A stretch of DNA of 7,838 nucleotides from JANRKH01 sp964351245 (lineage in GTDB: Bacteria; Pseudomonadota; Alphaproteobacteria; Rickettsiales; Rickettsiaceae). The stretch is from assembly GCA_964351245.1 (NCBI GenBank), contig CAYGNF010000043.1:1-7838 (forward strand). The letters run 5' to 3'. Positions 1 to 5,609 of the stretch are shown piece after piece. The notes under the pieces were generated by a model. The model did no database searches. It saw nothing but the letters and a program-made list of their open reading frames with translations, and was not told the DNA's origin. Made by a program: the position numbers and the translations under genes. How positions within the stretch are numbered: the first letter of the stretch is position 1; every line of letters starts with the position of its first letter.

Positions 1-47
1 CCCCATCACACCCGCCGTGATATAGAAAAAACTACCTGTGACGGCAC
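1..47. other. Left edge, no supportable gene
   Basis: No start codon with a ribosome binding site is visible. One plus-strand frame enters the window and stops at 23-25 (ending PITPAVI), which could be the last residues of an upstream gene. The minus strand is open from about position 72 to the left edge, but its only ATG is at 6-4, so any gene there would lie outside the window. ATCAC (5-9) and GTGAT (17-21) form a five-base inverted repeat with no T-run after it. Nothing here can be assigned. Confidence 0.3.
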
Positions 48-76
48 TTGCAGATATCAGAAAATCTTGTTATTTT
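48..76 (+). promoter_or_regulatory. Candidate sigma-70 promoter for the SRP RNA gene
   Basis: TTGCAG (48-53) and TATTTT (71-76) each match the -35 and -10 consensus at four of six positions and are exactly 17 bases apart. A start seven or eight bases downstream of the -10 box falls at about G84. That is the first base of the ten-pair closing helix of the SRP RNA, so promoter and RNA structure agree independently. The prediction is by eye. Confidence 0.5.
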
Positions 77-81
77 GGTGT

Positions 82-169
82 TTGCTAGGTGAGGGCAATG
101 AGTTTATGAATTCGGTCAGATCTGAAAAGAAGCAGTCGCAGTAAGTGTAATTGGGTCTCACCTAGCGCC
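82..169 (+). ncRNA. ffs: Signal recognition particle RNA (4.5S RNA, small bacterial type)
   Basis: This RNA partners the Ffh GTPase to deliver nascent membrane and secreted proteins to FtsY at the inner membrane. The hallmark is the apical Ffh-binding region at 114-137, with GGTCAG, then a GAAA tetraloop (124-127), then AGAAGCAGTC. This closely parallels the E. coli 4.5S core GGUCAGGUCCGGAAGGAAGCAGCC, with a GNRA loop in place of GGAA. Pairing supports an RNA. GCTAGGTGAG (84-93) is perfectly complementary to CTCACCTAGC (157-166). CAAT (96-99) pairs ATTG (150-153). TTTAT (103-107) pairs GTAAG (141-145) with wobbles. GGT (114-116) pairs GTC (135-137). The whole is one long hairpin of about 85-90 nt, shorter than the 114-nt E. 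coli RNA. Ends are approximate; the 5' end is set by the closing helix and the upstream promoter. Confidence 0.88.
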
Positions 170-170
170 G

Positions 171-199
171 TTGTACAGAAAATACAATTATTATACAAT
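171..199 (+). promoter_or_regulatory. Candidate promoter for the cvpA-like gene
   Basis: TTGTAC (171-176, three of six to consensus) lies 17 bases before TACAAT (194-199, five of six). A second identical TACAAT is at 183-188, within a direct repeat of ATACAAT (182-188 and 193-199). Transcription would start near 206 and leave a leader of about 100 bases in which I see no riboswitch or strong hairpin. TTGTA (171-175) can also pair with TACAA (183-187), giving a weak hairpin just after the SRP RNA, so this stretch might instead help end that transcript. Confidence 0.33.
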
Positions 200-304
200 G
201 CCACGTCTTAATAAAATAAAATCTACCGCCAACAATCATCTCGCAAGAAATCAATTTATATATTTCCTTATAGAAGCGACTTGCACTGCACGCGGAATCT
301 CCGA

Positions 305-1009
305 ATGATTAATTTACTTGACCTAGTTTTGATATCAATATTTACTATATCAACCTTAATAGGCGGCATAAGGGGCGCAATCATTAGCATAATTAATATT
401 TTTTTAGGCTGCGCAATTATTATCATTGCTATTTTGATTGAACCATTATCCAACGATGTAATCAAAGAATATATCTCTATACCTGTAGTATCTGGGGTTT
501 TATCTTCTGCACTTTCTTATTTTTTATCAAGTATTATTATTAGCTTTATCGCATCTCAAATTAGGCAGGGTGTTTCTAATTACACTAAAGGATTTTTAGA
601 TAAATTAATCGGATTATTGGTGGGATCTTTAAGAGGAATCGCGATATGTTTTTTGATATTTGTTTCTCTAGGTGCTGCATCTTCTGGGAGTTATATAGGA
701 GCAAAATCACTGTGGGATGTTTTTGCAAAAATTGATCCACAGCAATATCCTAAGTGGTTAAAAAAGGGGTATCTTTTTCACCCTCTCCAAGATTCTTTGG
801 TATACGCGATAGAATGTAGCGAAGATAGTATGTTTGCAAATTATCTCTCTACCATCAATTTACCATCTCCATCTGGATCAGGCGCTGAGATAGAAGATAG
901 TCAGATGAAGCAAGAGGAGAGCACTGATCATAATATAAATTCATCAAATATTATAGATCAAGTGCAAAAACAGCTTCTACCTGAGTTAGAAAAAAGCGTG
1001 ATGCATTAA
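305..1009 (+). CDS. cvpA: CvpA-family inner-membrane protein
   Basis: CvpA-family proteins are small inner-membrane proteins. In E. coli the founder is needed for colicin V production, and relatives have been linked to envelope stress tolerance; the biochemical role is unclear. The 234-residue product has hydrophobic segments at about 4-20, 24-46, 60-84 and 106-124. It carries the family signature as GFLDKLIGLLVGSLRG (96-111), comparable to the usual DRxxGxxxGxxRG. The C-terminal third (about 185-234) is hydrophilic and rich in Ser, Glu, Gln and Asn, as is common in alphaproteobacterial members, and poorly conserved by its look. ATG at 305 is chosen because GGAA at 294-297 sits seven bases upstream; a TTG at 281 in frame would add eight residues that do not look like family. 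The gene follows the SRP RNA and converges on infC, leaving 76 bases between stops. Family assignment is good; function is unknown. Confidence 0.82.
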   Translation: MINLLDLVLISIFTISTLIGGIRGAIISIINIFLGCAIIIIAILIEPLSNDVIKEYISIPVVSGVLSSALSYFLSSIIISFIASQIRQGVSNYTKGFLDKLIGLLVGSLRGIAICFLIFVSLGAASSGSYIGAKSLWDVFAKIDPQQYPKWLKKGYLFHPLQDSLVYAIECSEDSMFANYLSTINLPSPSGSGAEIEDSQMKQEESTDHNINSSNIIDQVQKQLLPELEKSVMH

Positions 1010-1029
1010 CTTAAGTATTCGAGGCAAAA

Positions 1030-1068
1030 GGTAGATTTCACTCATCTTCCAATAAAGTTAGATCTACC
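1030..1068 (-). terminator. Candidate terminator downstream of infC
   Basis: Read on the minus strand, GGTAGAT (1068-1062) and ATCTACC (1036-1030) form a seven-pair stem that is followed directly by TTTT. The loop is long (25 bases), which weakens the case. It lies in the short gap between the convergent cvpA and infC stops. On the plus strand the same stem is not followed by a T-run, so any termination should favour infC transcripts. GATCTAC occurs twice nearby (1061-1067 and 1080-1086), offering an alternative pairing partner. Confidence 0.35.
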
Positions 1069-1085
1069 CTTACATCTTCGATCTA

Positions 1086-1619
1086 CTAAGTTTTTATAGC
1101 CACTATTTTATTGGGTACCATAATCATAATCATTTGCTTTCCTTCAAGCTTTGGCTCATATTCTATCTTTGCTTTTTCTCCGGCAGTATCGATGATTTTA
1201 CGAAAAACAGCATGACCAAGTTGATTGTGTACTATTTCTCTACCTCTAAACATCATTGATACCTTTACTTTATCTCCATCGTCAAGAAATTTGATTATAT
1301 TCCTGATTTTGATATCAAGATCACCAGAGCCTATATTAGGTCTAAATTTCATCTCTTTTAGAGATATTGTTTTTTGCTTTTTTTTGCCACCCTGTAACTT
1401 CTTCTTCGTTTCGTATTTAAACTTTCCGAAGTCCAGTATTTTACATACAGGAGGGTCAACGTTTGGTGAAATTTCTACTAGATCTAGACCATTTTTGCTT
1501 GCTGCGATCAAAGCCTCAGAAATTGATACTATGCCTACCATAGAGCCTTCTGAGTCTACTAGTCTGACTTTTTGAGCCCTGATTTCTTTATTGGCTCTTG
1601 GAAAATTAGATTTTGATAT
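1086..1619 (-). CDS. infC: Translation initiation factor IF-3, non-AUG start
   Basis: IF3 binds the 30S subunit, keeps subunits apart and checks the start codon and initiator tRNA. The first ATG in frame (1541) would give 151 residues and cut off the conserved IF3 opening. Upstream the frame continues with NKEIRAQKVRLVDSEGSMVGIVS, matching the E. coli [23 protein letters not shown]. No ATG, GTG or TTG is available before the in-frame TAA. The only suitable codons are ATA (1619-1617) and ATT (1622-1620), preceded by AAAGAGGA (1631-1624). I chose ATA because it leaves a four-base gap; ATT would leave one. The product is then 177 residues, against 180 in E. coli. The N-domain ends with LVEISPNVDPPVCKILDFGKF, a Lys-rich linker follows, and the C-domain contains KEMKFRP, FRGRE and EGKQMIMIMVPNK. 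infC follows thrS by about 14 bases, so co-transcription is likely. A non-AUG start suggests IF3 autoregulation, as shown for the AUU start in E. coli. Confidence 0.93.
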   Translation of the reverse strand: MSKSNFPRANKEIRAQKVRLVDSEGSMVGIVSISEALIAASKNGLDLVEISPNVDPPVCKILDFGKFKYETKKKLQGGKKKQKTISLKEMKFRPNIGSGDLDIKIRNIIKFLDDGDKVKVSMMFRGREIVHNQLGHAVFRKIIDTAGEKAKIEYEPKLEGKQMIMIMVPNKIVAIKT

Positions 1620-1622
1620 AAT

Positions 1623-1631
1623 ATCCTCTTT
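1623..1631 (-). promoter_or_regulatory. Shine-Dalgarno site of infC before a non-AUG start
   Basis: On the minus strand AAAGAGGA (1631-1624) lies just after the thrS stop codon and upstream of the ATT-ATA pair. Its GAGG core is complementary to the 16S anti-SD. Its position decides the start: the gap is four bases to ATA (1619) but only one to ATT (1622). Confidence 0.55.
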
Positions 1632-1633
1632 AT

Positions 1634-3544
1634 TTAATTAAAATATTTTTTGTTTTCATTATGAATCTGTTCAATCAAATCTCCGTAAGTCATTTGTACT
1701 GTTTCATTAGTACCAAACTTTCTTACTGATATTCTATTATCTTCCACTTCTTTGTGTCCTATAATAATAATATAAGGATATTTTTGATGAGACATCATTC
1801 TAATCTTATAATTAATCTTTTCATTAGAAATGTCAAGATCACAACGCACTTTTGTAGATTCTAGTTTGTCTTTTATCCCTATTGCATAATCATTAACAGA
1901 TGTTGTTACAGTTGCAATCCCTACTTGAATGGGAGCGAGCCATATAGGAAAATTGCCAGATGTATTTTCAATAAATATTCCCATAAATCTTTCAAAAGTA
2001 CCTATTATTGCTCTGTGGAGCATTACCGGTCTCTGTTTGTGACCATGGTGATCTATATAATTTGCATCCAATCTTTCAGGCAACACAAAATCTACCTGAA
2101 GTGTACCGCATTGCCACTCCCTTCCTATTGCGTCAGTTAATACGAATTCTAGTTTAGGGCCATAAAATGCTCCTTCTCCAGGATTGAGAGTATAATTATA
2201 TCCAGCTTCACTCACTGCGCTTCTTAAAGATTCCTCTGATTTATCCCAAATATCATCACTTCCAGCTCTAATCTTAGGCCTATCGGAAAATTTAATTTTA
2301 ATTTCTGTAAATCCTAAATCATTATACATTTCAGTTAAAAGGCGACAAAATTCTATGGTTTCCTGGTTGATCTGATCCGGAGTACAAAATATATGAGCAT
2401 CATCTTGTACAAAATTTCTTACTCTAAGCAATCCATGCAATGCACCCGATGCCTCATTTCTATGACAAGACCCAAATTCCGACATACGTAAAGGTAGATC
2501 TCTATAACTTTTTACACCCTGTTTAAAAATTTGAACATGACATGGGCAATTCATTGGTTTTAGGGCCAAAAATTTATTATCTATTTGTGTTGTAAACATA
2601 TTTTCGCCGTACATTTCCCAGTGGCCAGAATCCTCCCATAAAGCCCTATCAAGAAGCATCGGAGTTTTAACTTCCAAGTAACCCTTTTTGTCTAATTTGC
2701 TTCTGATGTATGATTCAAGTAGTCTATACACAGTCCATCCTTTAGGATGCCAAAACACCATCCCTTGAGCCTCCTCTTGCATATGGAATAAACTCAATTC
2801 TTTGCCGAGTTTTCTGTGGTCTCTTTTTTCTGCTTCTTCGAGCATAAATAAATAATTTTGCAATTCTTCTGCAGTTGGAAATGCTGTGCCATATATTCTT
2901 TGTAGCATTTCATTTTTACTGTCTCCTCTCCAATATGCGCCGGCTACCTTCATAAGCTTGAAATGTTTAAGATACCCAGTATTTGTAGCATGAGGGCCTC
3001 TACATAGGTCTATAAATTTACCTTGCCTATATATTGAAATAATCTCACCTTCTGGCAAATCAGATATTATTTCAGCTTTGTAATGCTCACCTATTGACTT
3101 GAAATATTGAATCGCTTCATCACGAGCCCATTCTTCTCGAATAAATTGCTCATTTCTTGAAATAATTTCCCTCATTTTGTTTTCTATTAATCCAAGGTCT
3201 GATCCAGAAATAGAGTACTCGCAAGCGATATCGTAATAAAATCCACTATCTATAGAAGGGCCAATAGTAATTTGAGCTTTAGGGTAAAGTTCTTTAATTG
3301 CTTCTGCAAGAATATGCGCAGTATCATGTCTAATAAATTCAAGTGCCTCAGGATCCTTGATAGTAATAATTTTGATATAACAATCTTTGTTAATGGGTCT
3401 TGTAATGTCAAAATCTTTCCCATCCACCTTCAGAAATAGAGCTGATTTTGCTAGGGATTTAGATATGCTATTTGCAATCTCCAATCCATTGATATTATTA
3501 TTATACTGCTTGACAGAATTATCTGGAAAAGTGATATTTATCAT
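1634..3544 (-). CDS. thrS: Threonyl-tRNA synthetase
   Basis: This cytoplasmic class II synthetase charges tRNA-Thr and hydrolyses mischarged Ser-tRNA-Thr. The 636-residue product is full length (E. coli 642). In order it has a TGS domain (about 1-61), an editing domain with HDTAH (73-77) and DLCRGPH (179-185, C181 and H185), the catalytic core, and an anticodon-binding domain (about 535-630). Core motifs are visible. C333 (MNCPCH), H384 (DDAH) and H510 (MLHRA) correspond to the zinc ligands C334, H385 and H511 of E. coli. Motif 2 is FGSCHRNEASGALHGLLRVR with R362, and motif 3 has R519 in GTFERFMG. The usual Gly of NCPGH is Cys here (C335). The start at 3544 fits the family opening (MINITFPDNS), but no good Shine-Dalgarno is within reach: TAAGG (3565-3561) is 16 bases away. 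It is divergent from folC and heads the thrS-infC unit. The leader is too short for a T-box. Confidence 0.98.
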   Translation of the reverse strand: MINITFPDNSVKQYNNNINGLEIANSISKSLAKSALFLKVDGKDFDITRPINKDCYIKIITIKDPEALEFIRHDTAHILAEAIKELYPKAQITIGPSIDSGFYYDIACEYSISGSDLGLIENKMREIISRNEQFIREEWARDEAIQYFKSIGEHYKAEIISDLPEGEIISIYRQGKFIDLCRGPHATNTGYLKHFKLMKVAGAYWRGDSKNEMLQRIYGTAFPTAEELQNYLFMLEEAEKRDHRKLGKELSLFHMQEEAQGMVFWHPKGWTVYRLLESYIRSKLDKKGYLEVKTPMLLDRALWEDSGHWEMYGENMFTTQIDNKFLALKPMNCPCHVQIFKQGVKSYRDLPLRMSEFGSCHRNEASGALHGLLRVRNFVQDDAHIFCTPDQINQETIEFCRLLTEMYNDLGFTEIKIKFSDRPKIRAGSDDIWDKSEESLRSAVSEAGYNYTLNPGEGAFYGPKLEFVLTDAIGREWQCGTLQVDFVLPERLDANYIDHHGHKQRPVMLHRAIIGTFERFMGIFIENTSGNFPIWLAPIQVGIATVTTSVNDYAIGIKDKLESTKVRCDLDISNEKINYKIRMMSHQKYPYIIIIGHKEVEDNRISVRKFGTNETVQMTYGDLIEQIHNENKKYFN

Positions 3545-3573
3545 TTGATTAAAAAGCGCGCCTTACAAAAATG

Positions 3574-3600
3574 TTGAAGAATCATCATATTGCATATAAA
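3574..3600 (+). promoter_or_regulatory. Weak candidate promoter of folC
   Basis: TTGAAG (3574-3579) and TATAAA (3595-3600, five of six) are 15 bases apart, shorter than the usual 16-18. Transcription would start near 3607 and leave about 25 bases before the folC start. It overlaps the candidate thrS promoter on the other strand. Confidence 0.28.
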
Positions 3601-3615
3601 AATAGAGTTTGTCAA
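3587..3615 (-). promoter_or_regulatory. Candidate promoter of thrS-infC
   Basis: A perfect -35 box TTGACA (3615-3610 on the minus strand) is followed after 17 bases by CAATAT (3592-3587), a poor -10 that matches three of six positions. The start would be near 3580, giving a leader of about 36 bases. The -35 box lies just upstream of the folC ribosome binding site, inside the folC leader, so the two divergent transcription units would overlap here. Confidence 0.38.
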
Positions 3616-3631
3616 TAATTTGGAGAATATT

Positions 3632-4900
3632 ATGATGTTTATGCCCCATTGGCCAAAAGATTTTTTACGCAATCTTGCTACAAAAGATTTATCGAGAACG
3701 GAGATTATCCTAGAAAAATTAGGCAATCCTCATTATAGCTTACCTCCTACTATTCATATAGCGGGCACAAACGGCAAGGGGTCAACATGCGCTATGCTGA
3801 AATCTATATTAGAAGCATCAGGTATGGTTGTGCATATGTATACTTCTCCTCACATTGTATATTTTAATGAAAGAATAACAATATCTGGAAAAGCTATTTC
3901 TGATCAATTGATTTTTGAATATATGGAACAAGTCAGAAAGGTCCACGAAGAGCTCGAGTACATCCCATCATTTTTTGAAGCAGTTACTGCTTGTGCATTT
4001 TATGCATTTAGTAAAAATCCTGCTGATGTACTGATACTCGAGACAGGCCTTGGGGGCAGGTTAGATTACACTAATGTAATACCAGACCCGGTAGCCACCA
4101 TTATCACACCGGTATCATATGATCATATGGAGTATCTAGGTGATACAATTGCCATGATAGCAAGAGAGAAGGCTGGAATTATTAAGAAAGGGGCTAAATC
4201 TATAATATCTCTACAAGAACAAGACGCTATGGATGTTTTACTAGAAGTAAGCGAAAAAATCAGCGCAGAAACTATTGCATATGAATTCGATTATATACCC
4301 AAAAAAACTGCTTCTGGGTTTAAATTTTATTCTCAGATGGGGGATATAGAAATTGATACAATGAGCTTGCAGGGAGATCACCAAATCGTCAATGCCAGCG
4401 CTGTCATTGCATCTACTTTATCTTTAAGAGAGTATTTTGATATAAGTAACGATGCTATAAAAACAGGGATTGCTAATGCATATTGGCCCGGTAGACTTCA
4501 AAAACATTCTTTGGCTAAGCTTAAAAATGGCAAGGGTTTACACTGCTTTCTTGATGCTGCTCATAATATAGGAGGGGCTATATCGTTAAATAATTGGATA
4601 ATAGATCAAAAGCTAAAGAAACCCCTGATAATTTTTGGATGCACAAAAAATAGAGATATAGTATCATTATTATCTCAGTTTACAGAATCTAGGCCTAGAT
4701 TCTTTGTAGTTCCTGTATTATCTGAGCCACTTAGTTACTCATCTGAGAGCATTTTTCAAATTGCGAAAAATGCTAATATCGATGTGGAGCCCAAAGATTC
4801 ACTGATTCTTGCATTAGAAGAAGCGATTTTAGAAGGATATGGTAATGAGATCATTATCTGCGGATCTATATATTTACTATCAGACTTTTTTAAACTTTAG
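3632..4900 (+). CDS. folC: Folylpolyglutamate synthase / dihydrofolate synthase
   Basis: FolC is a Mur-ligase-type ATP-dependent enzyme. It adds glutamate to dihydropteroate, and further glutamates to folates, so that they are retained in the cell and bound by one-carbon enzymes. The 422-residue product has the ATP-binding P-loop GTNGKGS (45-51), the SPH...FNERI motif (72-82), ETGLGGRLDYTNV (137-149), REKAGIIKKG (178-187, the region of the family's modified lysine), WPGRLQ (285-290), and LDAAHN (307-312) in the C-terminal Mur-ligase domain. All major motifs are intact. ATG at 3632 is chosen because GGAG (3622-3625) lies six bases upstream and it gives the normal length. An in-frame TTG at 3590 would add 14 residues and has no comparable site. 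It is divergent from thrS and stands alone on this strand. Whether it is bifunctional cannot be read from the sequence by eye. Confidence 0.95.
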   Translation: MMFMPHWPKDFLRNLATKDLSRTEIILEKLGNPHYSLPPTIHIAGTNGKGSTCAMLKSILEASGMVVHMYTSPHIVYFNERITISGKAISDQLIFEYMEQVRKVHEELEYIPSFFEAVTACAFYAFSKNPADVLILETGLGGRLDYTNVIPDPVATIITPVSYDHMEYLGDTIAMIAREKAGIIKKGAKSIISLQEQDAMDVLLEVSEKISAETIAYEFDYIPKKTASGFKFYSQMGDIEIDTMSLQGDHQIVNASAVIASTLSLREYFDISNDAIKTGIANAYWPGRLQKHSLAKLKNGKGLHCFLDAAHNIGGAISLNNWIIDQKLKKPLIIFGCTKNRDIVSLLSQFTESRPRFFVVPVLSEPLSYSSESIFQIAKNANIDVEPKDSLILALEEAILEGYGNEIIICGSIYLLSDFFKL

Positions 4901-5018
4901 ATACATAGATTGCAAAAGAAATAGGATTGAATGATCTGTTATCCAACAAATAAATGGATTTATCTATATTTGCTGAATTTCCTGAGTAACCACACTATAT
5001 TTTATGAGTATATAATTA

Positions 5019-5273
5019 CTAGGCTATATCCTTTACCTTACTTGACTGGGTAATCACATTTTCATTTGTGACTACTCTATCATTATATATATAGTTTTTT
5101 TTTGATATTTTTCTTGCTTTGTCTAAGAGTAACACCGGAATACCATCCTTGATCGGAAAAGCAAGCCCCGCTTCTTCGCTAATTAACTCCTGAGAGTCCC
5201 TATCATACTTAAGAGGCGAACGGGTCACTGGGCATACTATTATCTTTAATAGTTCTGTTGAAATTTCTATCAT
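5019..5273 (-). CDS. Trm112-like protein (UPF0434/YcaR family)
   Basis: The 84-residue product matches the Trm112-like family. It opens with ELLKIIVCPVTRSPLKYDRD (7-26) and continues with QELISEEAGLAFPIKDGIPVLLLDKAR (28-54). E. coli YcaR and eukaryotic Trm112 carry a zinc-binding CPxC; here only one Cys (C14) remains, followed by Pro-Val-Thr, and the later family Cys is Ser. To my knowledge this form is common in alphaproteobacteria, so it need not mean decay. Eukaryotic Trm112 activates several RNA and protein methyltransferases; the role of bacterial relatives is much less certain. About 25 residues after position 58 extend past the usual roughly 60-residue family length. The start follows the preceding gene's stop by one base, and AGG (5284-5282) lies eight bases upstream inside that gene, suggesting coupled translation. 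Confidence 0.88.
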   Translation of the reverse strand: MIEISTELLKIIVCPVTRSPLKYDRDSQELISEEAGLAFPIKDGIPVLLLDKARKISKKNYIYNDRVVTNENVITQSSKVKDIA

Positions 5274-5274
5274 T

Positions 5275-5484
5275 CTAATTACCTAAAGAAGCTTTTTTCC
5301 AAGTTAGTGGATTACCTGCAGTATCTAATACAAGGTCTCCCGAAGTCTCAAATTCTGCAGCGAAGAATGTACTAGTTTTCGTTACAAGCTTAACGGGCTT
5401 AATTTTTTGACCACTAAACAAAAACTCCCGAGCTTGTTCGCGGGAAGTAGGGTTATTCTTTGAAGCGGTTTTGGCTTTAGACAT
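5275..5484 (-). CDS. Small protein of unknown function, upstream of the Trm112-like gene
   Basis: I do not recognise this 69-residue protein. It has a Lys/Ser/Thr/Asn-rich N-terminus (1-14), a short probable helix SREQAREFLF (14-23), and then a segment likely rich in beta strands, with KIKPVKLVTKTSTFFAAEFE (27-46) and LVLDTAGNPLTWKKA (51-65). There is no Cys, no signal peptide and no membrane segment. It looks like a real gene: composition is protein-like, a weak SD (GAG, 5493-5491) sits six bases before the ATG, a plausible promoter precedes it, and its stop is one base before the next start. The tight spacing suggests it is produced with the Trm112-like protein and may act with it, which is inference from position only. 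Confidence 0.75.
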   Translation of the reverse strand: MSKAKTASKNNPTSREQAREFLFSGQKIKPVKLVTKTSTFFAAEFETSGDLVLDTAGNPLTWKKASLGN

Positions 5485-5520
5485 AATAATCTCGATTCTG
5501 TGATATGTTTAAGATTCCTC

Positions 5521-5549
5521 ATCATCCATTGTTATAACAAATTTGTCAA
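5521..5549 (-). promoter_or_regulatory. Candidate promoter of the small-protein/Trm112-like pair
   Basis: On the minus strand a perfect TTGACA (5549-5544) is followed after 17 bases by GATGAT (5526-5521), which matches the -10 consensus at four of six positions. Transcription would begin near 5514, about 30 bases before the small gene's ATG. The -35 box straddles the edge of the loop of the hairpin at 5536-5563, so promoter and hairpin overlap. Confidence 0.42.
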
Positions 5550-5563
5550 GTATTAAATTTGTT
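5536..5563 (-). terminator. AT-rich hairpin after the SPFH gene, possible terminator
   Basis: AACAAATTT (5536-5544) and AAATTTGTT (5555-5563) form a perfect nine-pair stem with a ten-base loop, 46 bases past the SPFH stop. On the minus strand the stem is preceded by an A-rich run and followed by ATAAC, not a clean U-tract. On the plus strand it is followed by TTTT (5564-5567), but no plus-strand gene ends nearby (folC stops at 4900). The perfect symmetry is clear; termination is uncertain because the stem is almost all A-T. A protein-binding operator is an alternative, given the overlap with TTGACA. Confidence 0.4.
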
Positions 5564-5609
5564 TTTTGTATTTATGCCATAAGGTGCGTGGTAAGGACAA
5601 GATCTGAGT

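Noticed and set aside
1..72. Minus-strand open frame reading LISASAVTGSFFYITAGVMG toward the left edge
   Set aside because: It looks protein-like but has no start codon until positions 9-4, and overlaps the SRP RNA promoter. Any real gene would lie outside the window.
1..144. Plus-strand open frame from the left edge to a stop at 142-144
   Set aside because: It runs through most of the SRP RNA, has no ATG near its beginning, and the residues resemble no family. Treated as chance.
281..304. TTG start giving a longer CvpA-like protein
   Set aside because: The added residues (MHCTRNLR) are not family-like, and the ATG at 305 has a GGAA site at a suitable distance.
1225..1575. Plus-strand open frame opposite infC
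   Set aside because: It is an antisense shadow of the conserved IF3 gene, with no ribosome binding site or recognisable product.
3590..3631. TTG start giving a 436-residue FolC
   Set aside because: The ATG at 3632 has GGAG six bases upstream and gives the normal family length; the extension would run over the ribosome binding site.
4949..4963. ATAAAT/ATTTAT palindrome between folC and the Trm112-like gene
   Set aside because: The two-base spacing is too short for an RNA loop and the stem is all A-T; not a convincing terminator.
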